DNA from: Amycolatopsis sp. A133
Lineage (GTDB): Bacteria > Actinomycetota > Actinomycetes > Mycobacteriales > Pseudonocardiaceae
Direction: 5' to 3'
Assembly: GCF_031082405.1 (NCBI RefSeq)
Contig: NZ_JAVHJU010000051.1
Coordinates: 62,001 to 126,000 of the forward strand
DNA: 64,000 bases
Shown here: positions 8,849 through 17,262 of the stretch, in pieces
Layout of the letters: every line of letters starts with the position of its first letter
Numbering within the stretch: the first letter of the stretch is position 1
The notes under the pieces: generated by a model
Database searches by the model: none
What the model saw: only the letters and a program-made list of their open reading frames with translations
What the model was told of the DNA's origin: nothing
Made by a program: the position numbers and the translations under genes

Positions 8849-9511
8849 CTAACCGCCGCGACCGGTGAGTTCGACGAACGCCGCCGGGCCCGGGACGTTG
8901 TGGTGGAGCGTCAGGTCCGCCACGCGATCGCCGCTCCAGGCCGGCGTGAAGCTCACCACCAGCCTGCACCGCCTGCCCGGCGCGACCTCATGGCCGACGC
9001 ACGCGCTCGCGTCCACCGCGAAGTCCGTGCTGTCCAGCTCCACCCCGCTGACCCGCAACGCGCTCGCGCCGACGCTGCGGACCGCCACCACGCACGTCGT
9101 CGTCGTGTGCACCGGGGTCGTGCCGCAGGCGACCGACTCCGGGACGATCACGCGGGCCACGTCCGCCGTGTCCGGTACGCCGGGGAACGTCGCCGGGCGC
9201 CCGCGCACGAGGTCCAGCACGGTCACCCCGGTCACCGTGAGGACCAGCGCGCCCGTCGCCAGCAGCACGATCGCGATCGCCTTGATGCCACGGGCGCTGC
9301 CGTCCTTGGCGGTGAACCCGCCGGCCGCCAGCACCGTGACCACCAGCGTGGAAATCAGCGTGGCGTCGGGGCCGGCCCCGATCGCGGCCGGGACCAGCGT
9401 GCCGAGCAGCGACGCCCCGACCGTGACGGCGAATCCGGTCCAGGAGAAGCGTTCCGCGTCGCGCAGCCGGCTCCGCACGGTCGGTGCGCGGGGTTCCGTC
9501 ACGGTGCTCAT
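8849..9511 (-). CDS. Membrane protein with extracytoplasmic choice-of-anchor-D (Hydin-like) domain
   Basis: This 220-residue protein has a cytoplasmic N-terminus and three hydrophobic segments ('GFAVTVGASLLGTLVPAAIG', 'LISTLVVTVLAAGGF', 'AIAIVLLATGALVLTVTG'). The exported C-terminal half has 'DFAVDASACVGHEVAPGRRC' and 'VSFTPAWSGDRVADL', the typical Asp-Phe, Cys, Pro-Gly, Cys, Phe-x-Pro pattern of immunoglobulin-like choice-of-anchor-D/ASPM-SPD2-Hydin domains, with two cysteines that could pair. I placed the start at the ATG at 9511, where hydrophobic content begins; no clear ribosome site is visible, so a nearby alternative is possible. Function is unknown. It is divergent from the ESX-type genes. 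Confidence 0.72.
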   Translation of the reverse strand: MSTVTEPRAPTVRSRLRDAERFSWTGFAVTVGASLLGTLVPAAIGAGPDATLISTLVVTVLAAGGFTAKDGSARGIKAIAIVLLATGALVLTVTGVTVLDLVRGRPATFPGVPDTADVARVIVPESVACGTTPVHTTTTCVVAVRSVGASALRVSGVELDSTDFAVDASACVGHEVAPGRRCRLVVSFTPAWSGDRVADLTLHHNVPGPAAFVELTGRGG

Positions 9512-9673
9512 GCAGGTAGGAGGGCCGGGCCCGGCCAGCACGGACGAAATTCCCCCGTTCGGCGGTACGGCGAGCGGTTCGTGATCTGAGGCACACCACC
9601 GGCAAAGCACCCTGCCGGGTGATCGAACGGTGTTTACATGTCCGGAACGCGCAGCCCGAAGAAGAGGTGAGTG

Positions 9674-10054
9674 ATGATCGGATTCGAGACCGACCTGCAG
9701 GACCTGCGGGACTCGGCCGGAGCCCTCCAGGGAGCGGCCGACGCCGCGGAAAGCGCGTCGAACGGCCTGCGCGGCACCGACGTCCCGCTCAGCTCCGGCG
9801 GCGGCGGGTTCTTCGGCGGTCTCACCGGCATGTTCCCCGCGGACAACGCCTTCGGCCGCACGCTCGGCATGCCGGCCGTCGCGGCGGCCTACAACGACCA
9901 CCTGGCGAAGATCCAGAAGCTGGTCGCGCAGCTGCACCAGACCACCGCGGACACCAGCCACGCGCTGATGCGGGTCGCGGAGCTGTACGAGAAGGCCGAC
10001 GAGGACTCGAAGCAGCACGTCAACCGCGCGGCCGCGGGCCTGGAAGGGAACTGA
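9674..10054 (+). CDS. EspC/WXG100-like type VII secretion protein
   Basis: This small 126-residue, largely helical protein has a glycine-rich hairpin in the middle ('LSSGGGGFFGGLTGMF'), giving the helix-turn-helix outline of ESX substrates. The C-terminal helix ('LVAQLHQTTADTSHALMRV') resembles EspC-type proteins. GAAGAGG lies 6 bases before the ATG at 9674; the GTG at 9671 is the alternative. It is followed after 4 bases by a larger WXG-like gene and then a YbaB-like gene, a common arrangement for ESX substrates in Pseudonocardiaceae. A co-secreted partner or chaperone role is inference. Confidence 0.68.
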   Translation: MIGFETDLQDLRDSAGALQGAADAAESASNGLRGTDVPLSSGGGGFFGGLTGMFPADNAFGRTLGMPAVAAAYNDHLAKIQKLVAQLHQTTADTSHALMRVAELYEKADEDSKQHVNRAAAGLEGN

Positions 10055-10058
10055 CGGC

Positions 10059-11117
10059 GTGGACGGCTACTTCGACTCCGGGCTCGACGCCCAGCCGATG
10101 TCCGAGGGCGACGACCGCCGCGCGGAGCTGCTCGAAGGGGTCTCCGAGGACCTCAAGGAAGGCGCGACCGACGCACTCGACGCGCTCGAGATCCTGCGGA
10201 TGACCGACTGGATCTTCAGCCTCGGCACCGACGACGCCGGCTTCCGGAAGATGCAGGACGACACGGCCGCCCTCTACCGCGAGTTCTCCGACGCCGACAT
10301 CGACCACGAGTCGGCCGAGGGCCTGCAGAGCCTGATCATGAAGCACGACGCCGTCTGGAAGGCGCTGCAGCGCGACTCGAAGCCGAAGCTCGACGACGCC
10401 CGGCAGTTCCTCGACGTCTGGCGCGGCTCCGCGGCGAACGCCGTCAAGGCCTACCTCAACGAGCTCGCGGACGCCTTCACCGAGGTCGAAACCAAGATCA
10501 CCGTGCTGGAGAGCGACCTCGTCGCCGCGCGCGAGGCGATCGCCGCCGCCCGGCAGGACCTGAACAACCTCGGCTCCACGTTCAAGAAGACGGCGGAGGA
10601 CTACCAGAAGTCGCAGGAGCGCAAGCGCGAAGCGGCGATGTCGAAGGTGCTGGCGGCGACGTTCGCGGGCGCGGTCACCGGGCTGCTCACCGTGGCCACC
10701 GCCGGCGCGGGTGCCGCGGCGGGCGCGACGATCTTCACCGCGGCCAACGGCGCGCTGATCGCCGGGAACGCCGCCGGCGGCGCGATCACCGCGGTGGTGG
10801 CCAACCAGGCCGAGATCACCGGCGACAACGCGTTCGACCTGTACCAGAGCTTCGCCGACAGCGCGGGCAAGATCCGCGAAGGTGCCGGCGAGGCGGCGCA
10901 GACGCTGGCGAACCGCATCGGCGACGAAGCCGTCGACCTGCCGAAGATCCCCGACGCGCCGGACGTCAGCCCGGGCTCGAGCTTCGACCCGGACAACTTC
11001 GAGACCGACCACACGTCGCGGCAGACCGAGAAGAACGTCCGCGACAGGAACGTGGACATCGCCCCCGACGGCCGGGTCTCGCACGACAACGGCACCGTGG
11101 GGCTGCTGAATGGCTGA
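10059..11117 (+). CDS. WXG-domain protein, putative type VII secretion substrate
   Basis: This 352-residue protein starts with GTG. Residues about 1-190 are helical and contain a WXG-type turn in 'FLDVWRGSAANAVKAYL', followed by a coiled-coil-like stretch ('VETKITVLESDLVAAREAI'). A long Ala/Gly segment (about 205-255, 'FAGAVTGLLTVATAGAGAAA') could insert in or cross a membrane. The polar tail ('DGRVSHDNGTVGLLNG') shows no recognisable toxin active site. The preceding gene ends 4 bases upstream and the next start overlaps this stop by 8 bases, so the three are co-translated. A secreted effector or pore-forming role is only inference. Confidence 0.7.
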   Translation: MDGYFDSGLDAQPMSEGDDRRAELLEGVSEDLKEGATDALDALEILRMTDWIFSLGTDDAGFRKMQDDTAALYREFSDADIDHESAEGLQSLIMKHDAVWKALQRDSKPKLDDARQFLDVWRGSAANAVKAYLNELADAFTEVETKITVLESDLVAAREAIAAARQDLNNLGSTFKKTAEDYQKSQERKREAAMSKVLAATFAGAVTGLLTVATAGAGAAAGATIFTAANGALIAGNAAGGAITAVVANQAEITGDNAFDLYQSFADSAGKIREGAGEAAQTLANRIGDEAVDLPKIPDAPDVSPGSSFDPDNFETDHTSRQTEKNVRDRNVDIAPDGRVSHDNGTVGLLNG

Positions 11118-11598
11118 CCACCCGGCCAAACCCGACCGCGAGACCCTGCTGGCCGACCTCGAGGCGCTGTCGGCGACGGCGACGTCCGCCGACGGCGCGG
11201 TTTCGCTGTCGGTCAACACCGACGGCGTGCTGACCGCGCTGCGGCTCACCGACGCCGTCTCGGGGATGTCGCCGTCCGAGATCGCGGACGCCGTCCTGCG
11301 CACCTACGGCCAGGCCCAGCGCGATTCGGCGAGGCGGACCGGGCAGCTGCTGGCGCCGCTGGGCACCGGCGGCTACCTGATGGACCGGCTGCGCTGGCGG
11401 GCGCAGTTCGCGCCGGCTCCGGTTCCGGCGGCTTCGGTTCCGGCGGCCCCGGTTTCCGCGCCGCCGGTTCGTGCCGAGCGGGAGGACGCCGTGCTGCAGG
11501 ACCGCTCTTCGGACGCCGCAGCCGCCGCACCGCCGTCCGGGCCGGTGCCCGACGACGACTGGTACGCCGGCGGCATGCGGTTCGACAAAGCCTGGTGA
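11110..11598 (+). CDS. YbaB/EbfC-like protein of a type VII secretion gene group
   Basis: This 162-residue protein's first 95 residues follow the YbaB/EbfC fold: a helix ('ETLLADLEALSATAT'), strands 'VSLSVNTDGVLTALRLT', then helix 'PSEIADAVLRTYGQAQRDS'. The remainder is low-complexity Ala/Pro, ending 'DDDWYAGGMRFDKAW'. YbaB-like proteins commonly accompany ESX substrate genes in actinobacteria, perhaps as chaperones, while classical YbaB binds DNA. The ATG overlaps the preceding stop. It is convergent with the Hsp70-like gene; only four bases separate the stops and no terminator lies between. Confidence 0.75.
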   Translation: MADHPAKPDRETLLADLEALSATATSADGAVSLSVNTDGVLTALRLTDAVSGMSPSEIADAVLRTYGQAQRDSARRTGQLLAPLGTGGYLMDRLRWRAQFAPAPVPAASVPAAPVSAPPVRAEREDAVLQDRSSDAAAAAPPSGPVPDDDWYAGGMRFDKAW

Positions 11599-11602
11599 GC
11601 CG

Positions 11603-13315
11603 TCAGGCCGGCTTGAGTTCGCGGGTGAAGAAGGCGATCAGGTCGGCGGTGCGGCGCGTGTCGAGCGAGGTGTAGAGCCCGGCCGCCCGGCGGTCGTCCG
11701 AGCCGAAGAGCACGATCCCGGAGTAGCTGCCCACCCCGGCGATGTACCGGCCGTGCAGCCCGCCGCCGTCCCAGCTGCCCTGCTCGATGTTGCGGGCGCC
11801 GGCCTGCAGCTTCGTGCTCGCCTCGATCTCCTCGACGGTGACGCCCTGGTAGTAGCTGACGACGTTGCCCTTGCCGATCCCGCAGGTGACCGCGGCTTGG
11901 GCGTGCACCAGCCGGCCCACGGAATCGGCGGCCTGGCAGGTGGTCCGGTCCGGGACGGTGCCGGCCAGCGAGCGCGTGCAGGGGGTGAAGCCGGCCCGGT
12001 CGCGCTGGGCCGTGGTTGTGCAGTCCACTGTGGACTGAGCCGACTCGCTCTTCGTCGCGAGCACGACGATGGTCACCGCGACCGCGACGACGACGAGCAC
12101 CGCGATGCCGATGAGCAGGGCGCTGTTCTTCTTGCGCGGCTTCGGTTGAGGCGGCGGCGGCGGCACGTACGGCCGGGCGGGTTGCTGCCACTGTTGCGGA
12201 CGCGGCGGCGCCGCCGGCGGGCGGACGGGCGCGAACGCGGGCACGGTGAGGTCGGTGGGGGTGCCGAGCGGAACGTGGTGCAGTCCGAAGGCGACGGCCG
12301 TCTCGGGCTGGTCCTGGGTGGTCGGCACGACCCCGAGCTGCCGTCCGAGCAGGGTGGCCAGCAGCGGCATCCGGCTCGGCCCGCCGACGAGGTAGACGCC
12401 GCCGAGCTGCGCGGGAACGAGGCCGGCCCGGCCGATCGTCGCGGCGAGCAGCTCGGCGCTGCGCAGCAGGCTGGGCCGCACGAGCGCTTCGAGCTCGTCC
12501 CGGCTGACGAGGACGTCACCGAACGGCTCGGGCATCGGCACGTGGGTCTGCGCGTGCCGCGAGAGGCTTTCCTTGGCGTCGCGGACGTCCTGCAGCAACG
12601 CCCGCCGCGTCCGGCGGTCGGCGGTGGTCTGCGGGCGCAGGAGCCGTTGCCACTGCGCCGGATCGGCGTGGGACACCGCGCGTCCGATGTGGACAAGCAG
12701 GGCCTGGTCGATGTCGAGACTGCCGAGGTCGGGCAGGCCGTCCTCGGCGAGCACGGTGAAGCCGTGCTGCGTCATGCCGACGACGGCGCAGTCGAAGGTG
12801 CCGGCCCCGAGGTCGTAGACGCCGATGGGCCCGCTGGTCCGGCTCCCGAGACTGGCGTAGTGAGCGGCGGCGGCCACCGGCTCGGGAATCAGCCGCACGT
12901 CGGCGAACCCGGCTTTCGCACCGGCGACCCGGAGGACCTCCTGCCGGTCGGCGCCCCAGCCGGCGGGGTGCGCGATCCGCGTCTGCGCGGGCGGACGGCC
13001 CAGCTGCCGCCCGGCCTCTTCGCCGATCCGGCGCAGAACGGCGGCGAAGGCGTCGGCGATCTCGATTTCGGTCTCGCCGAGCTGCAAGCGGCCTTCGTCG
13101 ATGCGCCGCTTGGGATTGGGTTCGAACCGGCTGGGATCGAGCCGCGCCCGCCGTTCGGCATCCTGCCCGACGACGAGCAGGCCGTCATCGTTGACGTAGA
13201 CGGCGGAGGACATGGTGACGGACCCGTCGACCTCAATGGCCCGGGGCCCCCGCCCGAAGGCGGAGAGAACGCCGACGGTGCTGGAAGTCCCGAAGTCGAT
13301 CGACAGCACGTCCAA
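11603..13315 (-). CDS. Membrane-anchored Hsp70-like (actin-fold) protein with extracytoplasmic domain
   Basis: This 570-residue protein's first 355 residues form an Hsp70/actin-like ATPase: phosphate-1 loop 'VLSIDFGTSSTVGVLSA', phosphate-2 loop 'IGVYDLGAGTFDCAVVG' and adenosine motif 'VYLVGGPSRMPLLATLL'. The substrate-binding domain of DnaK is absent. Instead there is a proline-rich linker (about 375-410), one transmembrane helix ('LLIGIAVLVVVAVAVTIVVL') and an external domain of about 130 residues with four cysteines. Similar architectures occur near ESX genes in Pseudonocardiaceae, and it converges on an ESX-type trio here. A role linking cytoplasmic ATPase activity to the cell envelope is inference. 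Confidence 0.85.
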   Translation of the reverse strand: MDVLSIDFGTSSTVGVLSAFGRGPRAIEVDGSVTMSSAVYVNDDGLLVVGQDAERRARLDPSRFEPNPKRRIDEGRLQLGETEIEIADAFAAVLRRIGEEAGRQLGRPPAQTRIAHPAGWGADRQEVLRVAGAKAGFADVRLIPEPVAAAAHYASLGSRTSGPIGVYDLGAGTFDCAVVGMTQHGFTVLAEDGLPDLGSLDIDQALLVHIGRAVSHADPAQWQRLLRPQTTADRRTRRALLQDVRDAKESLSRHAQTHVPMPEPFGDVLVSRDELEALVRPSLLRSAELLAATIGRAGLVPAQLGGVYLVGGPSRMPLLATLLGRQLGVVPTTQDQPETAVAFGLHHVPLGTPTDLTVPAFAPVRPPAAPPRPQQWQQPARPYVPPPPPQPKPRKKNSALLIGIAVLVVVAVAVTIVVLATKSESAQSTVDCTTTAQRDRAGFTPCTRSLAGTVPDRTTCQAADSVGRLVHAQAAVTCGIGKGNVVSYYQGVTVEEIEASTKLQAGARNIEQGSWDGGGLHGRYIAGVGSYSGIVLFGSDDRRAAGLYTSLDTRRTADLIAFFTRELKPA

Positions 13316-13368
13316 AGCGGTCCCCTCCCAAGGTCCGCGGGCATCGTCTCACGGGCCCGGACAGCGAG

Positions 13369-13400
13369 AAGGGCGGCTCCCCTTCCGGGGAACCGCCCTT
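13369..13400 (-). terminator. Terminator hairpin downstream of clpC
   Basis: The 14-base arm AAGGGCGGCTCCCC pairs with GGGGAACCGCCCTT (one mismatch) around a 4-base loop. It lies about 20 bases after the clpC stop on the minus strand and upstream of the Hsp70-like gene, so it separates the two transcripts. Confidence 0.7.
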
Positions 13401-13420
13401 CCTGCGAACCACTCAGGCGA

Positions 13421-15979
13421 TCACTCGCCTTCGGCTTCGCCGCCGTTCTCCTCGTGGCCGGCGCCGATGCTGACCGGCGGGGCGTCCGGGATCGACGACG
13501 GACGACGCTCACCGCGGAAGGTGAACTTGGCCTGGTCGTCCTTGTCCTCCGGGTTGCCGCTCCAGCCCTCGACGTCGACCAGGATGATCTGGCCGGGCTC
13601 GACCTCGCCGAAGAGGATCTTCTCCGACAGCTGGTCCTCGATCTCGCGCTGGATCGTCCGGCGCAGCGGCCGGGCGCCGAGCACGGGGTCGAAGCCGCGC
13701 TTGGCCAGCAGGGCCTTCGCCTTCGACGTCAGCTCCAGCTCCATGTCCTTGGCCTTGAGCTGCGTCTCGACGCGGCCGATCATCAGGTCGACCATCATGA
13801 TGATCTGGTCCTGCGTCAGCTGGTGGAACACGATGATGTCATCGATCCGGTTCAGGAACTCCGGGCGGAAATGCTTCTTCATTTCCTCGTTGACCTTCTG
13901 CTTCATCTTCTCGTACCGGGTGCCGGTGTCGTTGGACCCGGCGAACCCGAGCGAGACGGACTTCGAGATGTCCGACGTGCCCAGGTTGGACGTGAAGATG
14001 AGGACCGTGTTCTTGAAGTCGACCGTGCGGCCCTGACCGTCGGTCAGGCGGCCGTCCTCCAGCACCTGCAGGAGCGTGTTGTAGATCTCCTGGTGCGCCT
14101 TCTCGATCTCGTCGAACAGGACCACCGAGAACGGCTTGCGCCGCACCTTCTCGGTCAGCTGGCCACCCTCTTCGTAGCCGACGTAGCCCGGAGGGGCACC
14201 GAAGAGCCGCGAAGCGGTGTAGCGGTCGTGGAACTCGCCCATGTCGATCTGGATGAGCGCGTCGTCCTCGCCGAACAGGAACGCCGCCAGCGCCTTGGAG
14301 AGCTCGGTCTTACCCACACCGGACGGGCCGGCGAAGATGAACGAGCCCGACGGGCGCTTCGGGTCCTTCAGACCGGCACGCGTACGGCGGATCGCCTGCG
14401 AGACGGCCTTGACCGCGTCCTCCTGGCCGATGATGCGCTTGTGGAGCTCGTCCTCCATGCGCAGCAGCCGGGTGGTCTCCTCCTCGGTCAGCTTGAACAC
14501 CGGGATGCCGGTCCAGTTGGCCAGCACCTCCGCGATCTGCTCGTCGTCGACCTCGGCGACGACGTCGAGGTCGCCGTCCTTCCACTGCTTCTCCCGCTCG
14601 CCCTTCTGGCCGAGGAGGGTCTTCTCCTCGTCACGCAGGCGGGCGGCCCGCTCGAAGTCCTGCGCGTCGATCGCGGACTCCTTGTCGCGGCGGACGTTCG
14701 CGATCTTCTCGTCGAACTCGCGCAGGTCCGGCGGCGCGGTCATCCGGCGGATGCGCATCCGGGCGCCGGCCTCGTCGATCAGGTCGATCGCCTTGTCCGG
14801 GAGGAACCGGTCGTTGATGTACCGGTCCGCCAGGGTCGCGGCGGCGACCAGCGCCGAGTCGGTGATCGAGACGCGGTGGTGCGCCTCGTACCGGTCGCGC
14901 AGGCCCTTGAGGATCTCGATCGTGTGCTCCAGCGACGGCTCGCCGACCTGGATCGGCTGGAACCGGCGCTCGAGGGCGGCGTCCTTCTCGATGTACTTGC
15001 GGTACTCCTCGAGCGTGGTCGCGCCGATCGTCTGCAGCTCACCGCGGGCGAGCATCGGCTTCAGGATCGAAGCCGCGTCGATCGCGCCCTCGGCGGCACC
15101 CGCCCCGACCAGCGTGTGCAGCTCGTCGATGAACAGGATGATGTCGCCGCGGGTCTTGATCTCCTTGAGCACCTTCTTCAGGCGCTCTTCGAAGTCACCG
15201 CGGTAGCGGGAGCCGGCGACCAGCGAGCCCAGGTCGAGCGTGTAGAGCTGCTTGTCCTTGAGCGTCTCGGGCACCTCGCCCTTGACGATGCTCTGCGCGA
15301 GGCCCTCGACGACGGCGGTCTTGCCGACGCCCGGCTCGCCGATGAGCACCGGGTTGTTCTTGGTCCGGCGGGACAGCACCTGCATGACCCGCTCGATCTC
15401 CTTGCCGCGCCCGATGACCGGGTCGAGCTTGCCCTCGCGGGCGAGCACGGTCATGTTGCGGCCGAACTGGTCGAGGACCAGCGACGACGACGGGGTGCCC
15501 TCACCGCGGCCGGAACCGGTTTCGGTGGACTCCTTGCCGCCCTGGTAGCCCGAAAGCAGCTGCAGCACCTGCTGGCGGACCCGGTTGAGGTCCGCTCCCA
15601 GCTTGACCAGGACCTGCGCGGCGACGCCCTCGCCCTCGCGGATCAGGCCGAGCAGGATGTGCTCGGTGCCGATGTAGTTGTGGCCGAGCTGCAGCGCTTC
15701 GCGCAGTGACAGCTCCAGCACCTTCTTGGCGCGCGGCGTGAACGGGATGTGCCCGCTCGGCGCCTGCTGGCCCTGGCCGATGATCTCCTCGACCTGCTGG
15801 CGCACGCCCTCCAGGGCGATGCCCAGCGACTCCAGCGCCTTGGCGGCGACACCCTCACCCTCGTGGATCAGACCCAGGAGGATGTGCTCGGTGCCGATGT
15901 AGTTGTGGTTGAGCATCCTGGCCTCTTCTTGAGCCAGGACGACCACCCGCCTCGCGCGGTCGGTGAACCTCTCAAACAT
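13421..15979 (-). CDS. clpC: ATP-dependent Clp protease ATPase subunit ClpC
   Basis: This 852-residue Hsp100 unfoldase feeds substrates to ClpP. The N-domain carries two Clp repeats, each with 'LGHNYIGTEHILLGLI' or close. AAA-1 has Walker A 'GEPGVGKTAVVEGLAQ' and 'IILFIDELHTL'. The middle/UVR region is 'DAQDFERAARLRDEEKTLL'. AAA-2 has 'GPSGVGKTELSKALAAFL' and 'SVVLFDEIEKAHQEI'. The ATG at 15979 is chosen over the GTG six bases upstream because GAGGGAG is then correctly spaced. In mycobacteria this is essential ClpC1; here it likewise follows lsr2 and lysS on the same strand, with fhuF and regulators inserted between. Confidence 0.98.
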   Translation of the reverse strand: MFERFTDRARRVVVLAQEEARMLNHNYIGTEHILLGLIHEGEGVAAKALESLGIALEGVRQQVEEIIGQGQQAPSGHIPFTPRAKKVLELSLREALQLGHNYIGTEHILLGLIREGEGVAAQVLVKLGADLNRVRQQVLQLLSGYQGGKESTETGSGRGEGTPSSSLVLDQFGRNMTVLAREGKLDPVIGRGKEIERVMQVLSRRTKNNPVLIGEPGVGKTAVVEGLAQSIVKGEVPETLKDKQLYTLDLGSLVAGSRYRGDFEERLKKVLKEIKTRGDIILFIDELHTLVGAGAAEGAIDAASILKPMLARGELQTIGATTLEEYRKYIEKDAALERRFQPIQVGEPSLEHTIEILKGLRDRYEAHHRVSITDSALVAAATLADRYINDRFLPDKAIDLIDEAGARMRIRRMTAPPDLREFDEKIANVRRDKESAIDAQDFERAARLRDEEKTLLGQKGEREKQWKDGDLDVVAEVDDEQIAEVLANWTGIPVFKLTEEETTRLLRMEDELHKRIIGQEDAVKAVSQAIRRTRAGLKDPKRPSGSFIFAGPSGVGKTELSKALAAFLFGEDDALIQIDMGEFHDRYTASRLFGAPPGYVGYEEGGQLTEKVRRKPFSVVLFDEIEKAHQEIYNTLLQVLEDGRLTDGQGRTVDFKNTVLIFTSNLGTSDISKSVSLGFAGSNDTGTRYEKMKQKVNEEMKKHFRPEFLNRIDDIIVFHQLTQDQIIMMVDLMIGRVETQLKAKDMELELTSKAKALLAKRGFDPVLGARPLRRTIQREIEDQLSEKILFGEVEPGQIILVDVEGWSGNPEDKDDQAKFTFRGERRPSSIPDAPPVSIGAGHEENGGEAEGE

Positions 15980-16303
15980 GTGCACTCCCTCGACTGCTGC
16001 GCCGGCGGCCCGTTTCCATCGCGTGCTTTCACCGCGATGGATTCAGCACCGTGAGACCACTCTAGTAGCCAAGCCGTCGCACTGGCGTACCACTACGGCT
16101 CTCGGCGGTCGTTTCCGCACCCGGACGTGGCATCTCCCGGGTGTTCCCATCATCAGGTTGCCCTGCACCTTTACGTCAACCCCAACGTGCGAGCGGCCAC
16201 GCGGATTCCGCCATCCGCGCCCTGTCCGCTCACCGCGAACAGTCCGCAACCTGGGAGTGCCGGATCACGGTGCCACCCGATTGGCTCAGCAGCCGTCAGC
16301 CTG
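15980..16303. other. clpC / fhuF divergent intergenic region
   Basis: About 320 bases without a credible gene; short open frames here lack ribosome sites and amino-acid bias. It must hold the clpC promoter (reading left) and, near its right end, the promoter of the iron-regulated gene. I looked for a ClgR-type palindrome upstream of clpC and saw only a poor match (GTACGC-N4-GCGACG on the minus strand near 16080-16095). Confidence 0.6.
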
Positions 16304-16322
16304 TAAGGTTAGGCACGCCTAA
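16304..16322 (+). promoter_or_regulatory. IdeR/DmdR-type iron box
   Basis: TAAGGTTAGGCACGCCTAA matches the DtxR/IdeR/DmdR iron-box consensus TTAGGTTAGGCTCACCTAA at 16 of 19 positions, including both TTAGG/CCTAA halves. It lies 29 bases before the TTG start of the FhuF-like gene, where a bound iron-loaded repressor would block transcription. Confidence 0.85.
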
Positions 16323-16351
16323 TCCCCTACGGCGCTCGAGGAGGGCCGCGG

Positions 16352-17176
16352 TTGAACCAGCAGCGGTCCTTCCGTGACGCACGCGAGGTCGGCGACGGCC
16401 TCGCGTCGTCGTTGCAGCGGGTCTCCGGCCTGCAGGAGCGCAGTGAGCTGCGCCGCGACGTCCCGGCCGGCTGGATCCGCTGCTCGGAGCTGCTGGAGAC
16501 GCCCGCGTACTTCGACGAGTGGCGCGGCCTCCTCGGCGACTGGCTGCTGCGCGAGCACGACGCGACCCCGGCCAGCACCACGGCCAGCTGGGTGCTGACC
16601 TGGTACCTGCACGTGCCGGCGTACGTCGGCGCGCTGCTGCTGCACCACGAGCGGCGGGTGCCGTCGCTGAAGCCGTCCGAGCTGGCGTTCCGCCTGGCCG
16701 ACGACCGCCCGCACCCGGACGGCATGGCGGTGCTGGGTGACGCGTTCCACTGCCTCCCGACGGACCCCGGCTCGGCCCGCCCGGAGGCGACGGTGGTCCG
16801 CGACGAGCGGGCGCTGGCGGCGGTCCTGCGGGCGCGCTACCTGGCCCACGCGGCCCAGTTCGTCCAGGCGTACGCGCCGGTCAGCAGGCTGGGCCGGCGG
16901 ACGCTGTGGGCCGCGGCGACGGACGCGCTGGAGAACTCGCTGTGGTGGGCGGGCCGCCAGGGCGGCACCCCGGAAGCGGAGGGCGCGGGCGTCGCGGACG
17001 CGGCCCTGGTCCTCGACCGGCGTTATCCGCCGCTGACGTCGGCCTCGACGTTGCGCCTGACGGAGGGCCCGGACGGCCACCGCGAGTGGACCCGCCGCCG
17101 CGAGAGCTGCTGCTTTTCGTACCTGCTCCCGTCGGCCGACGAGTGCGACGGCTGCCCGCGCACCTGCTCGCGCTGA
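16352..17176 (+). CDS. FhuF-like (2Fe-2S) ferric-siderophore reductase
   Basis: This 274-residue protein's last 25 residues contain 'ESCCFSYLLP' followed by 'CDGCPRTC', the CC-x10-C-x2-C cysteine pattern that binds the [2Fe-2S] cluster in FhuF-type siderophore-iron reductases. The middle region ('WVLTWYLHVPAYVGALLL') matches the family's conserved Trp/Tyr-rich segment. It should release iron from imported ferric siderophores in the cytoplasm. TTG at 16352 is the likely start, 7 bases after GAGGAGG; no in-frame ATG or GTG is better placed. The iron box just upstream supports repression by iron. No siderophore transport genes adjoin. Confidence 0.88.
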   Translation: MNQQRSFRDAREVGDGLASSLQRVSGLQERSELRRDVPAGWIRCSELLETPAYFDEWRGLLGDWLLREHDATPASTTASWVLTWYLHVPAYVGALLLHHERRVPSLKPSELAFRLADDRPHPDGMAVLGDAFHCLPTDPGSARPEATVVRDERALAAVLRARYLAHAAQFVQAYAPVSRLGRRTLWAAATDALENSLWWAGRQGGTPEAEGAGVADAALVLDRRYPPLTSASTLRLTEGPDGHREWTRRRESCCFSYLLPSADECDGCPRTCSR

Positions 17177-17262
17177 AGTCAGGCCGTCCAGCCCGGCCGC
17201 ACCCCGCTGCGACCTTGGCGGAGCCGGCTTTGCCGAGCCGAGAGCGACCCCGGCCGACCAGC

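Noticed and set aside
11471..15709. 1412-residue plus-strand frame opposite the Hsp70-like and clpC genes
   Set aside because: Antisense of two well-recognised proteins; length is due only to codon bias leaving no stops.
16075..16100. ClgR-type palindrome upstream of clpC
   Set aside because: The match (GTACGC-N4-GCGACG) is too weak to separate from chance in GC-rich DNA.
17177..17262. Small ORF or RNA between fhuF and the TIGR03086 gene
   Set aside because: 86 bases with no start, structure or coding bias that stands out.
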